Source: Immundisolibacter sp049322795 (GTDB lineage: Bacteria; Pseudomonadota; Gammaproteobacteria; Immundisolibacterales; Immundisolibacteraceae). Taken from it: a stretch of DNA of 64,000 bases. A program made the position numbers and the translations under genes. Numbering within the stretch: position 1 is the first letter of the stretch; every line of letters starts with the position of its first letter. Below the pieces are notes generated by a model. The model searched no databases, was not told the origin of the DNA, and saw only the letters and a list, made by a program, of their open reading frames with translations. Of this stretch, positions 8,593 to 15,538 are shown one piece after another. The stretch covers positions 1 to 64,000 of the forward strand of contig JBMOQH010000008.1 in assembly GCA_049322795.1 (NCBI GenBank). Direction: 5' to 3'.

Positions 8593-9230
8593 GGCGGTGG
8601 CGAATGGCGTGTGCATGAGGTTGTTAGGGTAGCCGACGGTTGCTTCGGGCGGGTTTCGCCCCGTCGAATGCTCCGCTCCAGTGGCCAGGTTGCCCATTCG
8701 TGCAGTACGGGAGGAGCCCCGCCGGCAGGCCCATCCGGTCGGCGTCCGGACGGCCCGCGCCACCTCGCCGGCTGACCTGCCGGGTGCGAGGCGGTGTGCA
8801 CCTGACGAACCCGCGGGCGCCCGATGTTTCACGCGCCACCGAGGGCGGCGGGCTGGGTTGATATCGGGAGCGCCGGGTTGAGTCTGAAGGGCGCCCGCCG
8901 CCGAATGCATCGACCAGCGGCCGCTTGGGAGGCGCTGATTCATTCAGCGCTTCCCGTCCGGGGCAGGATGCCCCGGCCTGGATTAATGGCGCAAGCCATT
9001 GATCCAGGGAGCGCATCGCGGGCGTGCACCGCGATGCGGCGAGCTGAAAAATCCCAGAGACGGGATTTTTCAGCATCTCCCTTGGTGCCCAAGCCGGCCG
9101 CGCGCGTGCGCTCTGCGTCCTGACCACGCGGTACAGGTGGGCAACGAGATACTGCCGATCGCGCAGGTTCTGGCCGCAGACATTCTGTGGTGTCGGATGG
9201 CGGCGAAGCTCGGCGCCTGGACCGGTGTTG
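8593..9230. other. Intergenic stretch holding repeat copy B and no gene
   Basis: I see no credible coding frame on either strand in these 638 bases. Apparent frames are GC-rich artefacts without family-like sequence. The recognisable content is structured repeat copy B at 8929-9080. No convincing promoter for the glycosyltransferase gene at 8592 could be placed, and no terminator other than the repeat's own terminal hairpin. Confidence 0.6.
8929..9080 (-). repeat. Five-hairpin dispersed repeat, copy B
   Basis: This 152-bp copy differs from copy A at only a few positions, mostly in hairpin loops (for example CATT instead of TATT in the first loop and AGAGAC instead of AGGAAC in the last). It is flanked by the direct repeat CTTGG at 8924-8928 and 9081-9085, different from the CTAAG around copy A. 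That supports independent insertion with a 5-bp target duplication. It lies 150 bp downstream of the VanZ-like gene on the same strand orientation. Confidence 0.9.
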
Positions 9231-9647
9231 TTATCGATCCCTGGCCACCGGCGCCGCCTGGATGTGACGTGCCGCCTCCCTGAGCGGCGCCAGGCGGCGC
9301 ATCACCGCCACGCCGATGGCGGCGCCGAGGGCATCGCGCAGAAGATCGGCGACCGAGGATTGCCGCCCGGGCACGAAGCTCTGGTACCACTCGTCGAACA
9401 CGCCGTACCCAATCGTCAGCAGACCGATCAGCAGCGTGGTCCGGCGGCTGTGCGGCGCAGGCAGCGCCACGAACCAGCCCGCCGCCAGCAGTGCGTAGGC
9501 CGGTATGTGCGCCAGGTTGTGCAGCCAGCCGGGAATCCAGGCGGTCGGTCCGCCGCCGCCGGGCGTGCCCGGCAGACTCGAAAAGTAATGGATGAGCGCC
9601 ATCACCAGCAGCGGCGCCAGGCGGCGCAGCAGGGTTTGCGCGCTCAT
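9231..9647 (-). CDS. VanZ-like membrane protein
   Basis: This 138-residue membrane protein has four hydrophobic segments and the VanZ-family signatures AHIPAYALLAAG, FDEWYQSFVPGRQSSVADLLRDALGAAIGV (acidic residues, PGR and the D-x-x-x-D/N-x-x-G pattern). VanZ homologues occur widely in envelope and polysaccharide clusters and their biochemical role is unclear. Its ATG at 9647 overlaps the stop of the upstream trypsin-like gene as ATGA, which indicates coupled expression. It is separated from the glycosyltransferase cluster by repeat copy B. Confidence 0.85.
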   Translation of the reverse strand: MSAQTLLRRLAPLLVMALIHYFSSLPGTPGGGGPTAWIPGWLHNLAHIPAYALLAAGWFVALPAPHSRRTTLLIGLLTIGYGVFDEWYQSFVPGRQSSVADLLRDALGAAIGVAVMRRLAPLREAARHIQAAPVARDR

Positions 9648-10429
9648 GGCGTCAGCCCTTGCTCGCGCAGCAGCGTCACGATGTGGCTGGCCGGCACGGC
9701 AAAGGTGATGCCGCTGGGCTGTTCGGCCGGATTGCTGCCGACGCCGCCCCGGAACACCATGCTGACGATGCCGTATACCTTGCGGTCGGCGGGGTCGTAG
9801 AGCGGGCTGCCACTGTTGCCTGGAAAGGCGGTGGCGTCCAGCTGAAACACGGAAAAATTTCCCCGTCGACGCGCCTTGATGCCTTTTGCCGTCAGCTGCG
9901 AACCGCGAACCGTCGGCACGTTGAACGGCACCACGCCGGCGAGGAACGCCCGGTGCGTGACCGGGTACAGGCCCATGACCAGGCCGAGCGGGTAGCCCGT
10001 GAAGGCCAGGTCGCGGCCGTCCGCAACCGCGTCGGAATTGCCGAGCGCGAGCGCCGGCAGCGCTGGTGCCGCAACTTTCAGCAGGGCGATATCGTGCTCG
10101 GGACGGGGTACGCTGCTGATGACCGGGCGTACCTCGGCGCCCGTTTCGAGCGGCCGCACCACCACCCAGCGCTCGCCCGCGGCGAGCTTCTTGTCGATCA
10201 CGTGCGCGTTGGTGATCACATGCAGTCCGTCCGCGACGGCAAACCCCGTTCCCGCCATGCGCACGCGCGGGCTGCGGTTGTCCGCATAGGTGGCGACGGC
10301 GACCACCGACGGTTTGATGCTGGCGATCGCGGCGGCGTAATCGGCTGCCGTCGCCGGCGCGCAGGCGAGCAGCAACAGCAGCGCAAGGACGTTTCGTGGC
10401 AGCCTGGTCATGGCGTCGAGCATGGTCAT
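9644..10429 (-). CDS. Exported trypsin-like serine protease
   Basis: This 261-residue protein has an N-terminal hydrophobic signal (about residues 10-29, ending PATAA). It then has a chymotrypsin-fold catalytic triad: His76 in VITNAHVID, Asp113 in EHDIALLKV and Ser206 in AFPGNSGSPL. It lacks a PDZ domain, so it is a stand-alone S1-type peptidase rather than a DegP homologue. It probably acts on periplasmic proteins. It is translationally coupled to the VanZ-like gene. A second ATG two codons in is possible; the first was used. Confidence 0.85.
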   Translation of the reverse strand: MTMLDAMTRLPRNVLALLLLLACAPATAADYAAAIASIKPSVVAVATYADNRSPRVRMAGTGFAVADGLHVITNAHVIDKKLAAGERWVVVRPLETGAEVRPVISSVPRPEHDIALLKVAAPALPALALGNSDAVADGRDLAFTGYPLGLVMGLYPVTHRAFLAGVVPFNVPTVRGSQLTAKGIKARRRGNFSVFQLDATAFPGNSGSPLYDPADRKVYGIVSMVFRGGVGSNPAEQPSGITFAVPASHIVTLLREQGLTP

Positions 10430-10454
10430 GAATTCCGCTTGGCGCGGCGATCGC

Positions 10455-11210
10455 TCACCCGGGTGGCGCGCACAGGCGATCGACGGTGGCGCAGAGGCGT
10501 GCCAGATCGTCGGCGCTTGAGAGCCGATGATCGCCCGATTTCAGAAGCGTCAGACAGACATCGTTACCCCGCAGGTGTTGCACGAGGGTAATCGATCGCT
10601 GCCAGGCCACGTCGCTGTCGCGCATGCCATGCAGGATGCGCACCGGACAGCGGATGTCGATCGGCTGGTCGAGCAGCAGGTGACGGCGGCCGTCCTCGAT
10701 GAGGTGGCGCGTGATGACGTAGGGTTCGGTGCTGTATTCCGAGGGGCGCTCGACGAAGCCATTACGCCGCATGCGTTCGCGCTCGTCGGCGGTGAGTTCA
10801 TCGTCCCAGATGGCCTGCGTGAAATCCGGCGCGGGTGCCAGCAGGACCAGGGCGCGCACCCGCTGCGGGCGGGCGAGCGCCAGCAGCAGGGCAATCCAGC
10901 CGCCCATCGAGGAGCCGACGAGCACCTGCGGTCCCGTGGTGAGTTCGTCCAGCACCGCGAGTGCGTCGTCGCGCCATTGGCCGATGCTGCCATCGGCAAA
11001 GCGGCCCTCGGACGCGCCGTGTCCCGAGTAGTCGAAGCGCACGAAGGCCCGGTCTTGCAGCGCACAGTGCGCCGCGAGGGCGCTGGCCTTGCTGCCGGTC
11101 ATGTCCGACATGAAGCCGCCGCAGAACATCACGCCGGGTTGTCGCCCGGCATGGTGGTCGTAAGCGAGGCGGTACTTGCCGTGGGGCGGGGTGTGCATGA
11201 TGTGGGTCAA
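10455..11210 (-). CDS. Alpha/beta hydrolase
   Basis: This 251-residue alpha/beta-hydrolase has the oxyanion region MFCGGFMSDMTGSKA, FVRFDYSGHGASEG and a nucleophile elbow GSSMGG with Ser101. A late Asp in HGMRDSDVAW and His in SGDHRLS complete the triad. This pattern is like the ABHD10-type esterase/thioesterase group. The substrate is unknown; carboxyl or thioesters are likely. I use the TTG at 11210 because GGAG lies 7 nt upstream of it. The ATG at 11198 (four codons in) has no good ribosome site at a normal distance. It sits 25 bp upstream of the trypsin-like gene. Confidence 0.85.
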   Translation of the reverse strand: MTHIMHTPPHGKYRLAYDHHAGRQPGVMFCGGFMSDMTGSKASALAAHCALQDRAFVRFDYSGHGASEGRFADGSIGQWRDDALAVLDELTTGPQVLVGSSMGGWIALLLALARPQRVRALVLLAPAPDFTQAIWDDELTADERERMRRNGFVERPSEYSTEPYVITRHLIEDGRRHLLLDQPIDIRCPVRILHGMRDSDVAWQRSITLVQHLRGNDVCLTLLKSGDHRLSSADDLARLCATVDRLCAPPG

Positions 11211-11250
11211 GATTGGTCTCCAATATTTTTGCGGTTGCAGAAATTCAAGC

Positions 11251-11280
11251 TTGACAGCTCTGCCAGCTCGGTCCTACCAT
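11251..11280 (+). promoter_or_regulatory. Sigma-70 promoter of the candidate small RNA
   Basis: A perfect -35 box TTGACA (11251-11256) is followed after 18 nt by TACCAT (11275-11280), which matches four of six positions of the -10 consensus including the key A and T. The start of transcription would fall near 11285-11288. No coding frame follows directly; a hairpin and a terminator do. This is the best-looking vegetative promoter in the window. Confidence 0.65.
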
Positions 11281-11285
11281 TTACC

Positions 11286-11361
11286 CCGACGTTCGCAATG
11301 AACGTCGTTTCTCCTCCTCTAAACCTCCAATCGGGAGTGCTTCGGCCCTCCCGATTTTTTT
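11286..11361 (+). ncRNA. Candidate orphan small RNA with anti-Shine-Dalgarno motifs
   Basis: The predicted transcript of about 75 nt has three parts. The first is a 5' hairpin, CGACGTTC/GAACGTCG, with loop GCAAT (11287-11307). The second is a single-stranded pyrimidine-rich stretch, TTTCTCCTCCTCTAAACCTCC (11308-11328), containing CTCCTCCTC and ACCTCC. The third is an intrinsic terminator, AATCGGGAG/CTCCCGATT, capped by C(TTCG)G and followed by T7 (11329-11361). Such promoter-hairpin-CU-rich-terminator architecture is that of trans-acting small RNAs that block ribosome binding sites. I do not recognise a named family. The terminator lies 187 nt before htpX, so this is not simply its leader. 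Confidence 0.6.
11329..11361 (+). terminator. Intrinsic terminator of the small RNA
   Basis: A stem AATCGGGAG (11329-11337) pairs with CTCCCGATT (11348-11356). It has an inner GC/GC pair closing a UUCG tetraloop and is followed by seven Ts (11355-11361). The U tract is on the plus strand only, so it ends plus-strand transcription. Confidence 0.85.
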
Positions 11362-11473
11362 CGCAAAGCAAAAAACGATCGTTCGGTAAGATCATTTCGT
11401 GGATAAACAGCCACGATCTTCTCGCGTCAAATGGCCGGGGAGCGACAAGGCGGCGCCCGCCACCTCGTTCAGA

Positions 11474-11502
11474 CTTGAATGCGTCGCCCGAGGCCCCTAT
11501 CT
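11474..11502 (+). promoter_or_regulatory. Heat-shock (sigma-32 type) promoter of htpX
   Basis: CTTGAA (11474-11479), a 14-nt spacer and CCCCTATCT (11494-11502) match the sigma-32 consensus (CTTGAA, then CCCCATNT) closely. It lies 45 bp before the htpX start codon. This agrees with htpX being a heat or envelope-stress gene in other proteobacteria. Confidence 0.65.
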
Positions 11503-11547
11503 TGGGCGAAGGTCCGTACCCCCACGGATGTCGAGCGAGGACTTCTC

Positions 11548-12417
11548 ATGAAACGCGTGTTCTTGTTCGTGCTGACCAACCTGGCGGTGATGCTGGTGTT
11601 GAGCCTGGCGCTGAGCATCATCATGCCGCTGCTGGGCATTCGCCCGGAACAGGGTGGCATGGCGCCGTTGCTTGTGTTCGCGGCGGTGTTCGGCATGGGC
11701 GGCGCATTCATCTCGCTGGCCATGTCCAAGTGGACCGCCAAACGCATGGTCGGCGCGCACGTGATCGACCAGCCGCAGGGCGAGCTCGAAAACTGGCTGG
11801 TGAATACCGTGCGCCGGCAGGCCGAGATGGCGGGCATCGGCATGCCGGAAGTGGCCATCTACGACGCCCCGGACGTCAACGCCTTCGCCACCGGCATGAG
11901 CCGCAACAACGCCCTGGTGGCGGTCAGCACCGGCCTGCTGCGCAGCATGTCGCGCGATGAGGCCGAAGCCGTGCTTGGCCACGAGGTGAGTCACGTCGCC
12001 AACGGCGACATGGTGACGCTGACGCTGATCCAGGGCGTGCTGAACACCTTCGTGATCGTGCTGTCGCGCCTGGTCGGGCAGTTCGTCGACCGGGCCGTGT
12101 TCCGCAACGAGCAGGGCCACGGCGCGGGCTTCTTCATCGCCACCATGGTGGCGCAGCTGCTGTTCGGCATCGTCGCCAGCGTGATCGTCATGTGGTTCAG
12201 CCGCCAGCGCGAGTTCCGCGCCGATGTCGGCGGCGCCACACTGGCCGGACGCGGCAAGATGATTGCCGCCCTGCAGCGTCTCCAGGCGGCGCACGAGCCG
12301 GCACACCTGCCGGAGCAGCTCGCCGCGTTCGGCATCAACGGGCGCGGCATGTCGCGCCTGTTCATGTCGCATCCGCCGCTCGAGGAGCGCATTGCCGCCC
12401 TGCAGAAAGCGGCCTGA
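11548..12417 (+). CDS. htpX: Membrane protease HtpX
   Basis: This 289-residue M48B metalloprotease sits in the inner membrane and degrades misfolded membrane proteins. Two N-terminal membrane segments (about 4-29 and 39-59) precede DQPQGELENWLVNTVRRQAEMAGIGMPEVAIYDAPDVNAFATG. The zinc site HEVSH is at 145-149, and the glutamate ligand follows in the QREFRAD segment. Two more hydrophobic segments lie between. The length is normal. The ATG at 11548 begins MKRVFLFVLTN as in other HtpX proteins and has a GCGAGGA ribosome site. Regulation by the heat-shock promoter at 11474 is likely. A strong terminator follows the stop by 12 bp. Confidence 0.95.
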   Translation: MKRVFLFVLTNLAVMLVLSLALSIIMPLLGIRPEQGGMAPLLVFAAVFGMGGAFISLAMSKWTAKRMVGAHVIDQPQGELENWLVNTVRRQAEMAGIGMPEVAIYDAPDVNAFATGMSRNNALVAVSTGLLRSMSRDEAEAVLGHEVSHVANGDMVTLTLIQGVLNTFVIVLSRLVGQFVDRAVFRNEQGHGAGFFIATMVAQLLFGIVASVIVMWFSRQREFRADVGGATLAGRGKMIAALQRLQAAHEPAHLPEQLAAFGINGRGMSRLFMSHPPLEERIAALQKAA

Positions 12418-12429
12418 CCGATACCCGCG

Positions 12430-12468
12430 AGCGCCTGGTTCCAGCTGGAGCCAGGCGCTTTTTGTTTG
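12430..12468 (+). terminator. Intrinsic terminator after htpX
   Basis: AGCGCCTGG (12430-12438) pairs with CCAGGCGCT (12451-12459), with an extendable inner stem TTCCAGCTGGA, followed by TTTTTGTTTG. It lies 12 bp after the htpX stop, on the plus strand, before the DUF1015 gene. Confidence 0.8.
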
Positions 12469-12487
12469 TTCAGTTCGAGGAAATCCG

Positions 12488-13711
12488 ATGTCCCTGATCC
12501 GCCCGTTCCGCGGCCTGCGCCCGGCGCCCGGCCGCGCCGGCGAGGTGATCGCGCCGCCCTACGACGTGATGAACGCCGCCGAGGCGCGCACGATGGTCCA
12601 GGGGCGGCCGCTGTCCTTTCTGCACGTATCGCGCCCCGAGGTCGATCTGCCACCGGACACCGACCCCTACTCGGATGCCGTCTACGCCAAGGGGGCCGAG
12701 AACTTGCGCCGGCTGATCGCCGACGGCGTGCTGCGCCAGGACACGCAGCCGTGCTACTACGCCTACCGCCTGGTGATGGACGGTCGCGCCCAGCTCGGCG
12801 TGGTGCTGGCGGCGTCGGTGCCCGCCTACGACGACAACCGCATCCGTCGCCACGAGTTCACGCGGCCGGACAAGGAAAACGACCGCGTGCGGCACATCGA
12901 CACCAGCAACGCACAGACCGGCCCGGTGTTTCTGGTGCATCGTGCCGACCCGGTGCTGGATGGCGTGCTGTCGCGCGTCGCGGCCGGGGAGCCGGCGGCC
13001 GACGTCACCGCCGCCGACGGCGTGCGGCACACGCTGTGGGTGATCGACAGCCCGGCCGACATTGCCGCCGTTACGGCGGCGGCCGATGCCCAGGGCGTGC
13101 TCTACATTGCCGACGGCCATCACCGCAGCGCCGCCGCCTCGCGCGTGGCCGCGGCGCGCGGTGGCCCGGCCGATGCCGAGCACAACTACTTCCTGGCCGT
13201 GAGCTTTGCGCACGATCAGGTGAAGATCCTCGACTACAACCGTGTGCTGACCGACCTGAACGGTCTCGACCCGGCAGCCTTTATCGCCCGCGCAGGCGAG
13301 CATTTCGATCTTGAGCCGACCGCCGGCCAGGCGCGGCCGGAGACCGCAAACCGCTTCGGCATGTACCTGCGCGGGCAGTGGTATCGGCTGACGCTCAAGC
13401 CCGGCCGCGTGCCGGACGACCCGGTCGGCCGGCTCGATGTGAGCTTGCTGCATCACTATTTGATCGAGCCGGTGCTGGGCGTGAGCGACCCGCGGCGCGA
13501 CAAGCGCATCGATTTCGTCGGCGGCATCCGCGGCTTGGGCGAGCTCGAACGGCGCGTCGACAGCGGCGAGATGGCCGTTGCGTTCGCGCTGTATCCCACC
13601 TCGCTCGACGACCTGATGGCGGTGGCCGACGCCGGGCAGGTGATGCCGCCGAAGTCCACCTGGTTCGAGCCCAAGCTCGCCGACGGCATGGTCAGCCATT
13701 TGTTGGATTGA
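12488..13711 (+). CDS. DUF1015 family protein
   Basis: This 407-residue cytoplasmic protein starts MSLIRPFRGLRPAPGRAGEVIAPPYDVMNAAEA, the typical N-terminus of the DUF1015 (COG4198) family. It contains the conserved YIADGHHRSAAASRVAAAR segment and the late RDKRIDFVGGIRG and MPPKSTWFEPKLADGMVSHLLD stretches. The family's activity is unproven; in many genomes it neighbours serine-synthesis genes, but not here. GAGG lies upstream of the ATG at 12488, 16 bp or so after the htpX terminator. It converges with trmB across a REP doublet. Confidence 0.85.
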   Translation: MSLIRPFRGLRPAPGRAGEVIAPPYDVMNAAEARTMVQGRPLSFLHVSRPEVDLPPDTDPYSDAVYAKGAENLRRLIADGVLRQDTQPCYYAYRLVMDGRAQLGVVLAASVPAYDDNRIRRHEFTRPDKENDRVRHIDTSNAQTGPVFLVHRADPVLDGVLSRVAAGEPAADVTAADGVRHTLWVIDSPADIAAVTAAADAQGVLYIADGHHRSAAASRVAAARGGPADAEHNYFLAVSFAHDQVKILDYNRVLTDLNGLDPAAFIARAGEHFDLEPTAGQARPETANRFGMYLRGQWYRLTLKPGRVPDDPVGRLDVSLLHHYLIEPVLGVSDPRRDKRIDFVGGIRGLGELERRVDSGEMAVAFALYPTSLDDLMAVADAGQVMPPKSTWFEPKLADGMVSHLLD

Positions 13712-13728
13712 GGGGCGCCAAGCCGCCG

Positions 13729-13795
13729 CCATTCGCGGCGGGGGCGCCGCTCCCACTATCGCGCCTGTGGGAGGCCCGCCCTCGGGCCGAATGGG
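13729..13795. repeat. REP-like doublet between convergent genes
   Basis: Two inverted units face each other. On the minus strand, GTGGGAG, a GCGGCGCCCCCGCCGC hairpin, then GAATGG spans 13756-13729. On the plus strand, GTGGGAG, a GCCCGCCCTCGGGC hairpin, then CGAATGGG spans 13767-13795. Both follow the pattern GTGGGAG-hairpin-GAATGG seen in REP elements of Pseudomonas and xanthomonads. The position between the stops of the DUF1015 gene and trmB is typical for REP pairs. Confidence 0.65.
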
Positions 13796-13800
13796 TGCCG

Positions 13801-14484
13801 CTACCGCCTCAGCAGGCAGAAATCCACAATCGCATGCCCCAGCCGCTCGCCGCGCCGCTCGTACTTGGTCGGCGGGCGGGCGGCCGTCTGTTCCTGGGCG
13901 ATGAAGTCGGTATTTCCCGCCAGCAGCTCGCCGATGGCCTGCGCGTAATCGGCCCAGTCGGTGGCGATGTGCAGCCTTCCGCCGGGCCTCAGCGCCCTCG
14001 CGGCCAGCGCAAGAAAATCGGCGTTCACCAGCCGCCGCTTGTGGTGGCGCTTCTTGGGCCACGGGTCCGGAAACAGCACCAGCAGCTCGTCGAGGCCGCC
14101 CGGCGGCAGGTGCCGGCCGAGCACCTCCACCGCGTCGGCGCAGATCACGCGCACGTTGTCCAAATCCGCCTCTTCGACGCGCAGCAGAAAGCGTCCGATG
14201 CCGGGCGGGTAGACCTCCACGCCGACGAAATCGCGCTCCGGGTGCGCCCGCGCCAGGTCGAGCAGAGCATCGCCCATGCCAAAGCCGATTTCGAGCGTGC
14301 GCGGTGCGCGGCGGCCGAAGGCGCCATCGAGGTCCAGCGCGCCGTCCGGCAGATCGATGCCGTAACGCGGCCACAGGCGTTCGAGCGCCTGACGCTGCGC
14401 CGGGGTCATGCGCCCGGCGCGTACCACGAAGCTGCGGATGGGGCGCCGCGGCGCGGCGGCCTCGGCCAAAGGCGCGTCAGTCAA
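13801..14484 (-). CDS. trmB: tRNA (guanine-N7)-methyltransferase
   Basis: This 227-residue enzyme methylates G46 of tRNA with S-adenosylmethionine. The SAM motif EIGFGMGDALLDLA and the family signature LLVLFPDPWPKKRHHKRRLV are both present. RSFVVRAGRMTPAQRQALERLWPRYG near the N-terminus matches the usual TrmB start. The start codon is a TTG at 14484 that overlaps the thiG stop in the string TTGACTGA, so translation is probably coupled to thiG. The gene ends at the REP doublet. Confidence 0.93.
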   Translation of the reverse strand: MTDAPLAEAAAPRRPIRSFVVRAGRMTPAQRQALERLWPRYGIDLPDGALDLDGAFGRRAPRTLEIGFGMGDALLDLARAHPERDFVGVEVYPPGIGRFLLRVEEADLDNVRVICADAVEVLGRHLPPGGLDELLVLFPDPWPKKRHHKRRLVNADFLALAARALRPGGRLHIATDWADYAQAIGELLAGNTDFIAQEQTAARPPTKYERRGERLGHAIVDFCLLRR

Positions 14485-15271
14485 AAATCAGGCCTTCCAG
14501 CGGCGACGAGGCCGAGGCGTAGGCCTTGCGCGGAATCCGCCCGGCCCGGTAGGCCTCGCGGCCGGCCTCGATGGCCTTGCGCATGGCGCTCGCCATCAGC
14601 ACCGGATCGCGCGCACCGGCAATGGCGGTGTTCATCAGCACGCCGTCGCAGCCCAGTTCCATGGCGACGGCCGCGTCGCTCGCCGTGCCGACGCCGGCGT
14701 CGACCAGGATCGGCACACCGGCCTGCTCGATGATCAGGCGCAGGTTGTACGGGTTGCGGATGCCGAGGCCCGACCCGATCGGCGCCGCCAGCGGCATCAC
14801 CGCCACGCAGCCCATGTCCTCAAGCCGCTTGGCCAGGATGGGGTCGTCGGAGGTGTAGACCATCACCTCGAAGCCGTCGGCGATCAGCGTCTTCGCCGCC
14901 GCGAGCGTCTCGACTACGTCCGGGTAAAGCGTCTTGTGCTCGGCCAGCACTTCCAGCTTGACCAGGCTGTGGCCGTCCAGCAGCTCGCGCGCGAGACGGC
15001 AGGTGCGCACCGCCTCATCGGCCGTATGGCAGCCGGCGGTGTTCGGCAGGATGGTGTAGCGGTCCGGCGGCAGCACGTCGAGCAGGTTCGGCTCGTTCGG
15101 GTTCTGGCCGATGTTCACGCGCCGCACGGCCACGGTGACGATCTCGGCGCCGCTCATCGCGATGGCGCGGCCGGTTTCGTCCAGATCCTTGTACTTGCCG
15201 GTGCCGACCAGCAAGCGGGAGCGGAAGCTGCGGGCGCCGATATGCAGGGTGTCGTCGTCGAGTGCGGTCAT
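14477..15271 (-). CDS. thiG: Thiazole synthase
   Basis: This 264-residue TIM-barrel enzyme builds the thiazole phosphate of thiamine from deoxyxylulose phosphate, dehydroglycine and the ThiS thiocarboxylate. LLVGTGKYKDL, the Schiff-base lysine Lys105 in SLVKLEVL, the phosphate-binding PIGSGLGI and VDAGVGTASDAAVAMELGCDGVLMNTAIA are all intact. It starts at ATG 15271 with AGGA upstream and lies 65 bp after thiS. The spacer contains tandem hairpins. No TPP riboswitch is visible before the operon. Confidence 0.96.
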   Translation of the reverse strand: MTALDDDTLHIGARSFRSRLLVGTGKYKDLDETGRAIAMSGAEIVTVAVRRVNIGQNPNEPNLLDVLPPDRYTILPNTAGCHTADEAVRTCRLARELLDGHSLVKLEVLAEHKTLYPDVVETLAAAKTLIADGFEVMVYTSDDPILAKRLEDMGCVAVMPLAAPIGSGLGIRNPYNLRLIIEQAGVPILVDAGVGTASDAAVAMELGCDGVLMNTAIAGARDPVLMASAMRKAIEAGREAYRAGRIPRKAYASASSPLEGLIFD

Positions 15272-15282
15272 GGTTGCGTGTC

Positions 15283-15346
15283 CTGGCGGCTTGGCCGCCG
15301 TCTAGCCAGCGGCTTGGCCGCCTTCTTTCCGGCGGTTCAGCCGCCG
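15283..15346 (-). repeat. Tandem GGCGGC-GCCGCC hairpins between thiS and thiG
   Basis: Short palindromes occur in tandem with about 23-nt spacing: GGCGGCTTGGCCGCC at 15285-15299, a near copy at 15309-15322, and a third variant, GGCGGTTCAGCCGCC, at 15331-15345 that contains the thiS stop. They could slow or stabilise the thiS-thiG message or simply be a local duplication. Confidence 0.5.
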
Positions 15347-15537
15347 CCTATCGCGTGAATGATTTCCACCCGGTCGCCGTCGGCCAGCAGGCGCGCCGCG
15401 TGCTCGCCGCGCGGCACGATGTCGCGGTTCACCTCCACCGCCAGGCGCTTGCCGGCGAGCCCCAGCTCGGCCAGCAGCGAGGCCAGTGACAGATCAGCCC
15501 GCACCGCGCGCGGCTCGCCGTTGAGCACGATTTCCAT
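15337..15537 (-). CDS. thiS: Sulfur carrier protein ThiS
   Basis: This 66-residue ubiquitin-like protein ends in HAIGGG, the C-terminal glycines that are adenylated and thiocarboxylated to donate sulfur for thiazole synthesis. MEIVLNGEPRAV at the start and LAVEVNRDIVPRGE in the middle match ThiS. I chose the ATG at 15537 because it gives the normal family length. It starts 1 bp after the apaG stop, so it is coupled to that gene, and it precedes thiG. Confidence 0.93.
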   Translation of the reverse strand: MEIVLNGEPRAVRADLSLASLLAELGLAGKRLAVEVNRDIVPRGEHAARLLADGDRVEIIHAIGGG

Positions 15538-15538
15538 A

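Noticed and set aside
8824..8839. TGTTTCACGCGCC resembling half of a parS site
   Set aside because: Only the left half matches TGTTTCACGTGAAACA and the palindrome is absent.
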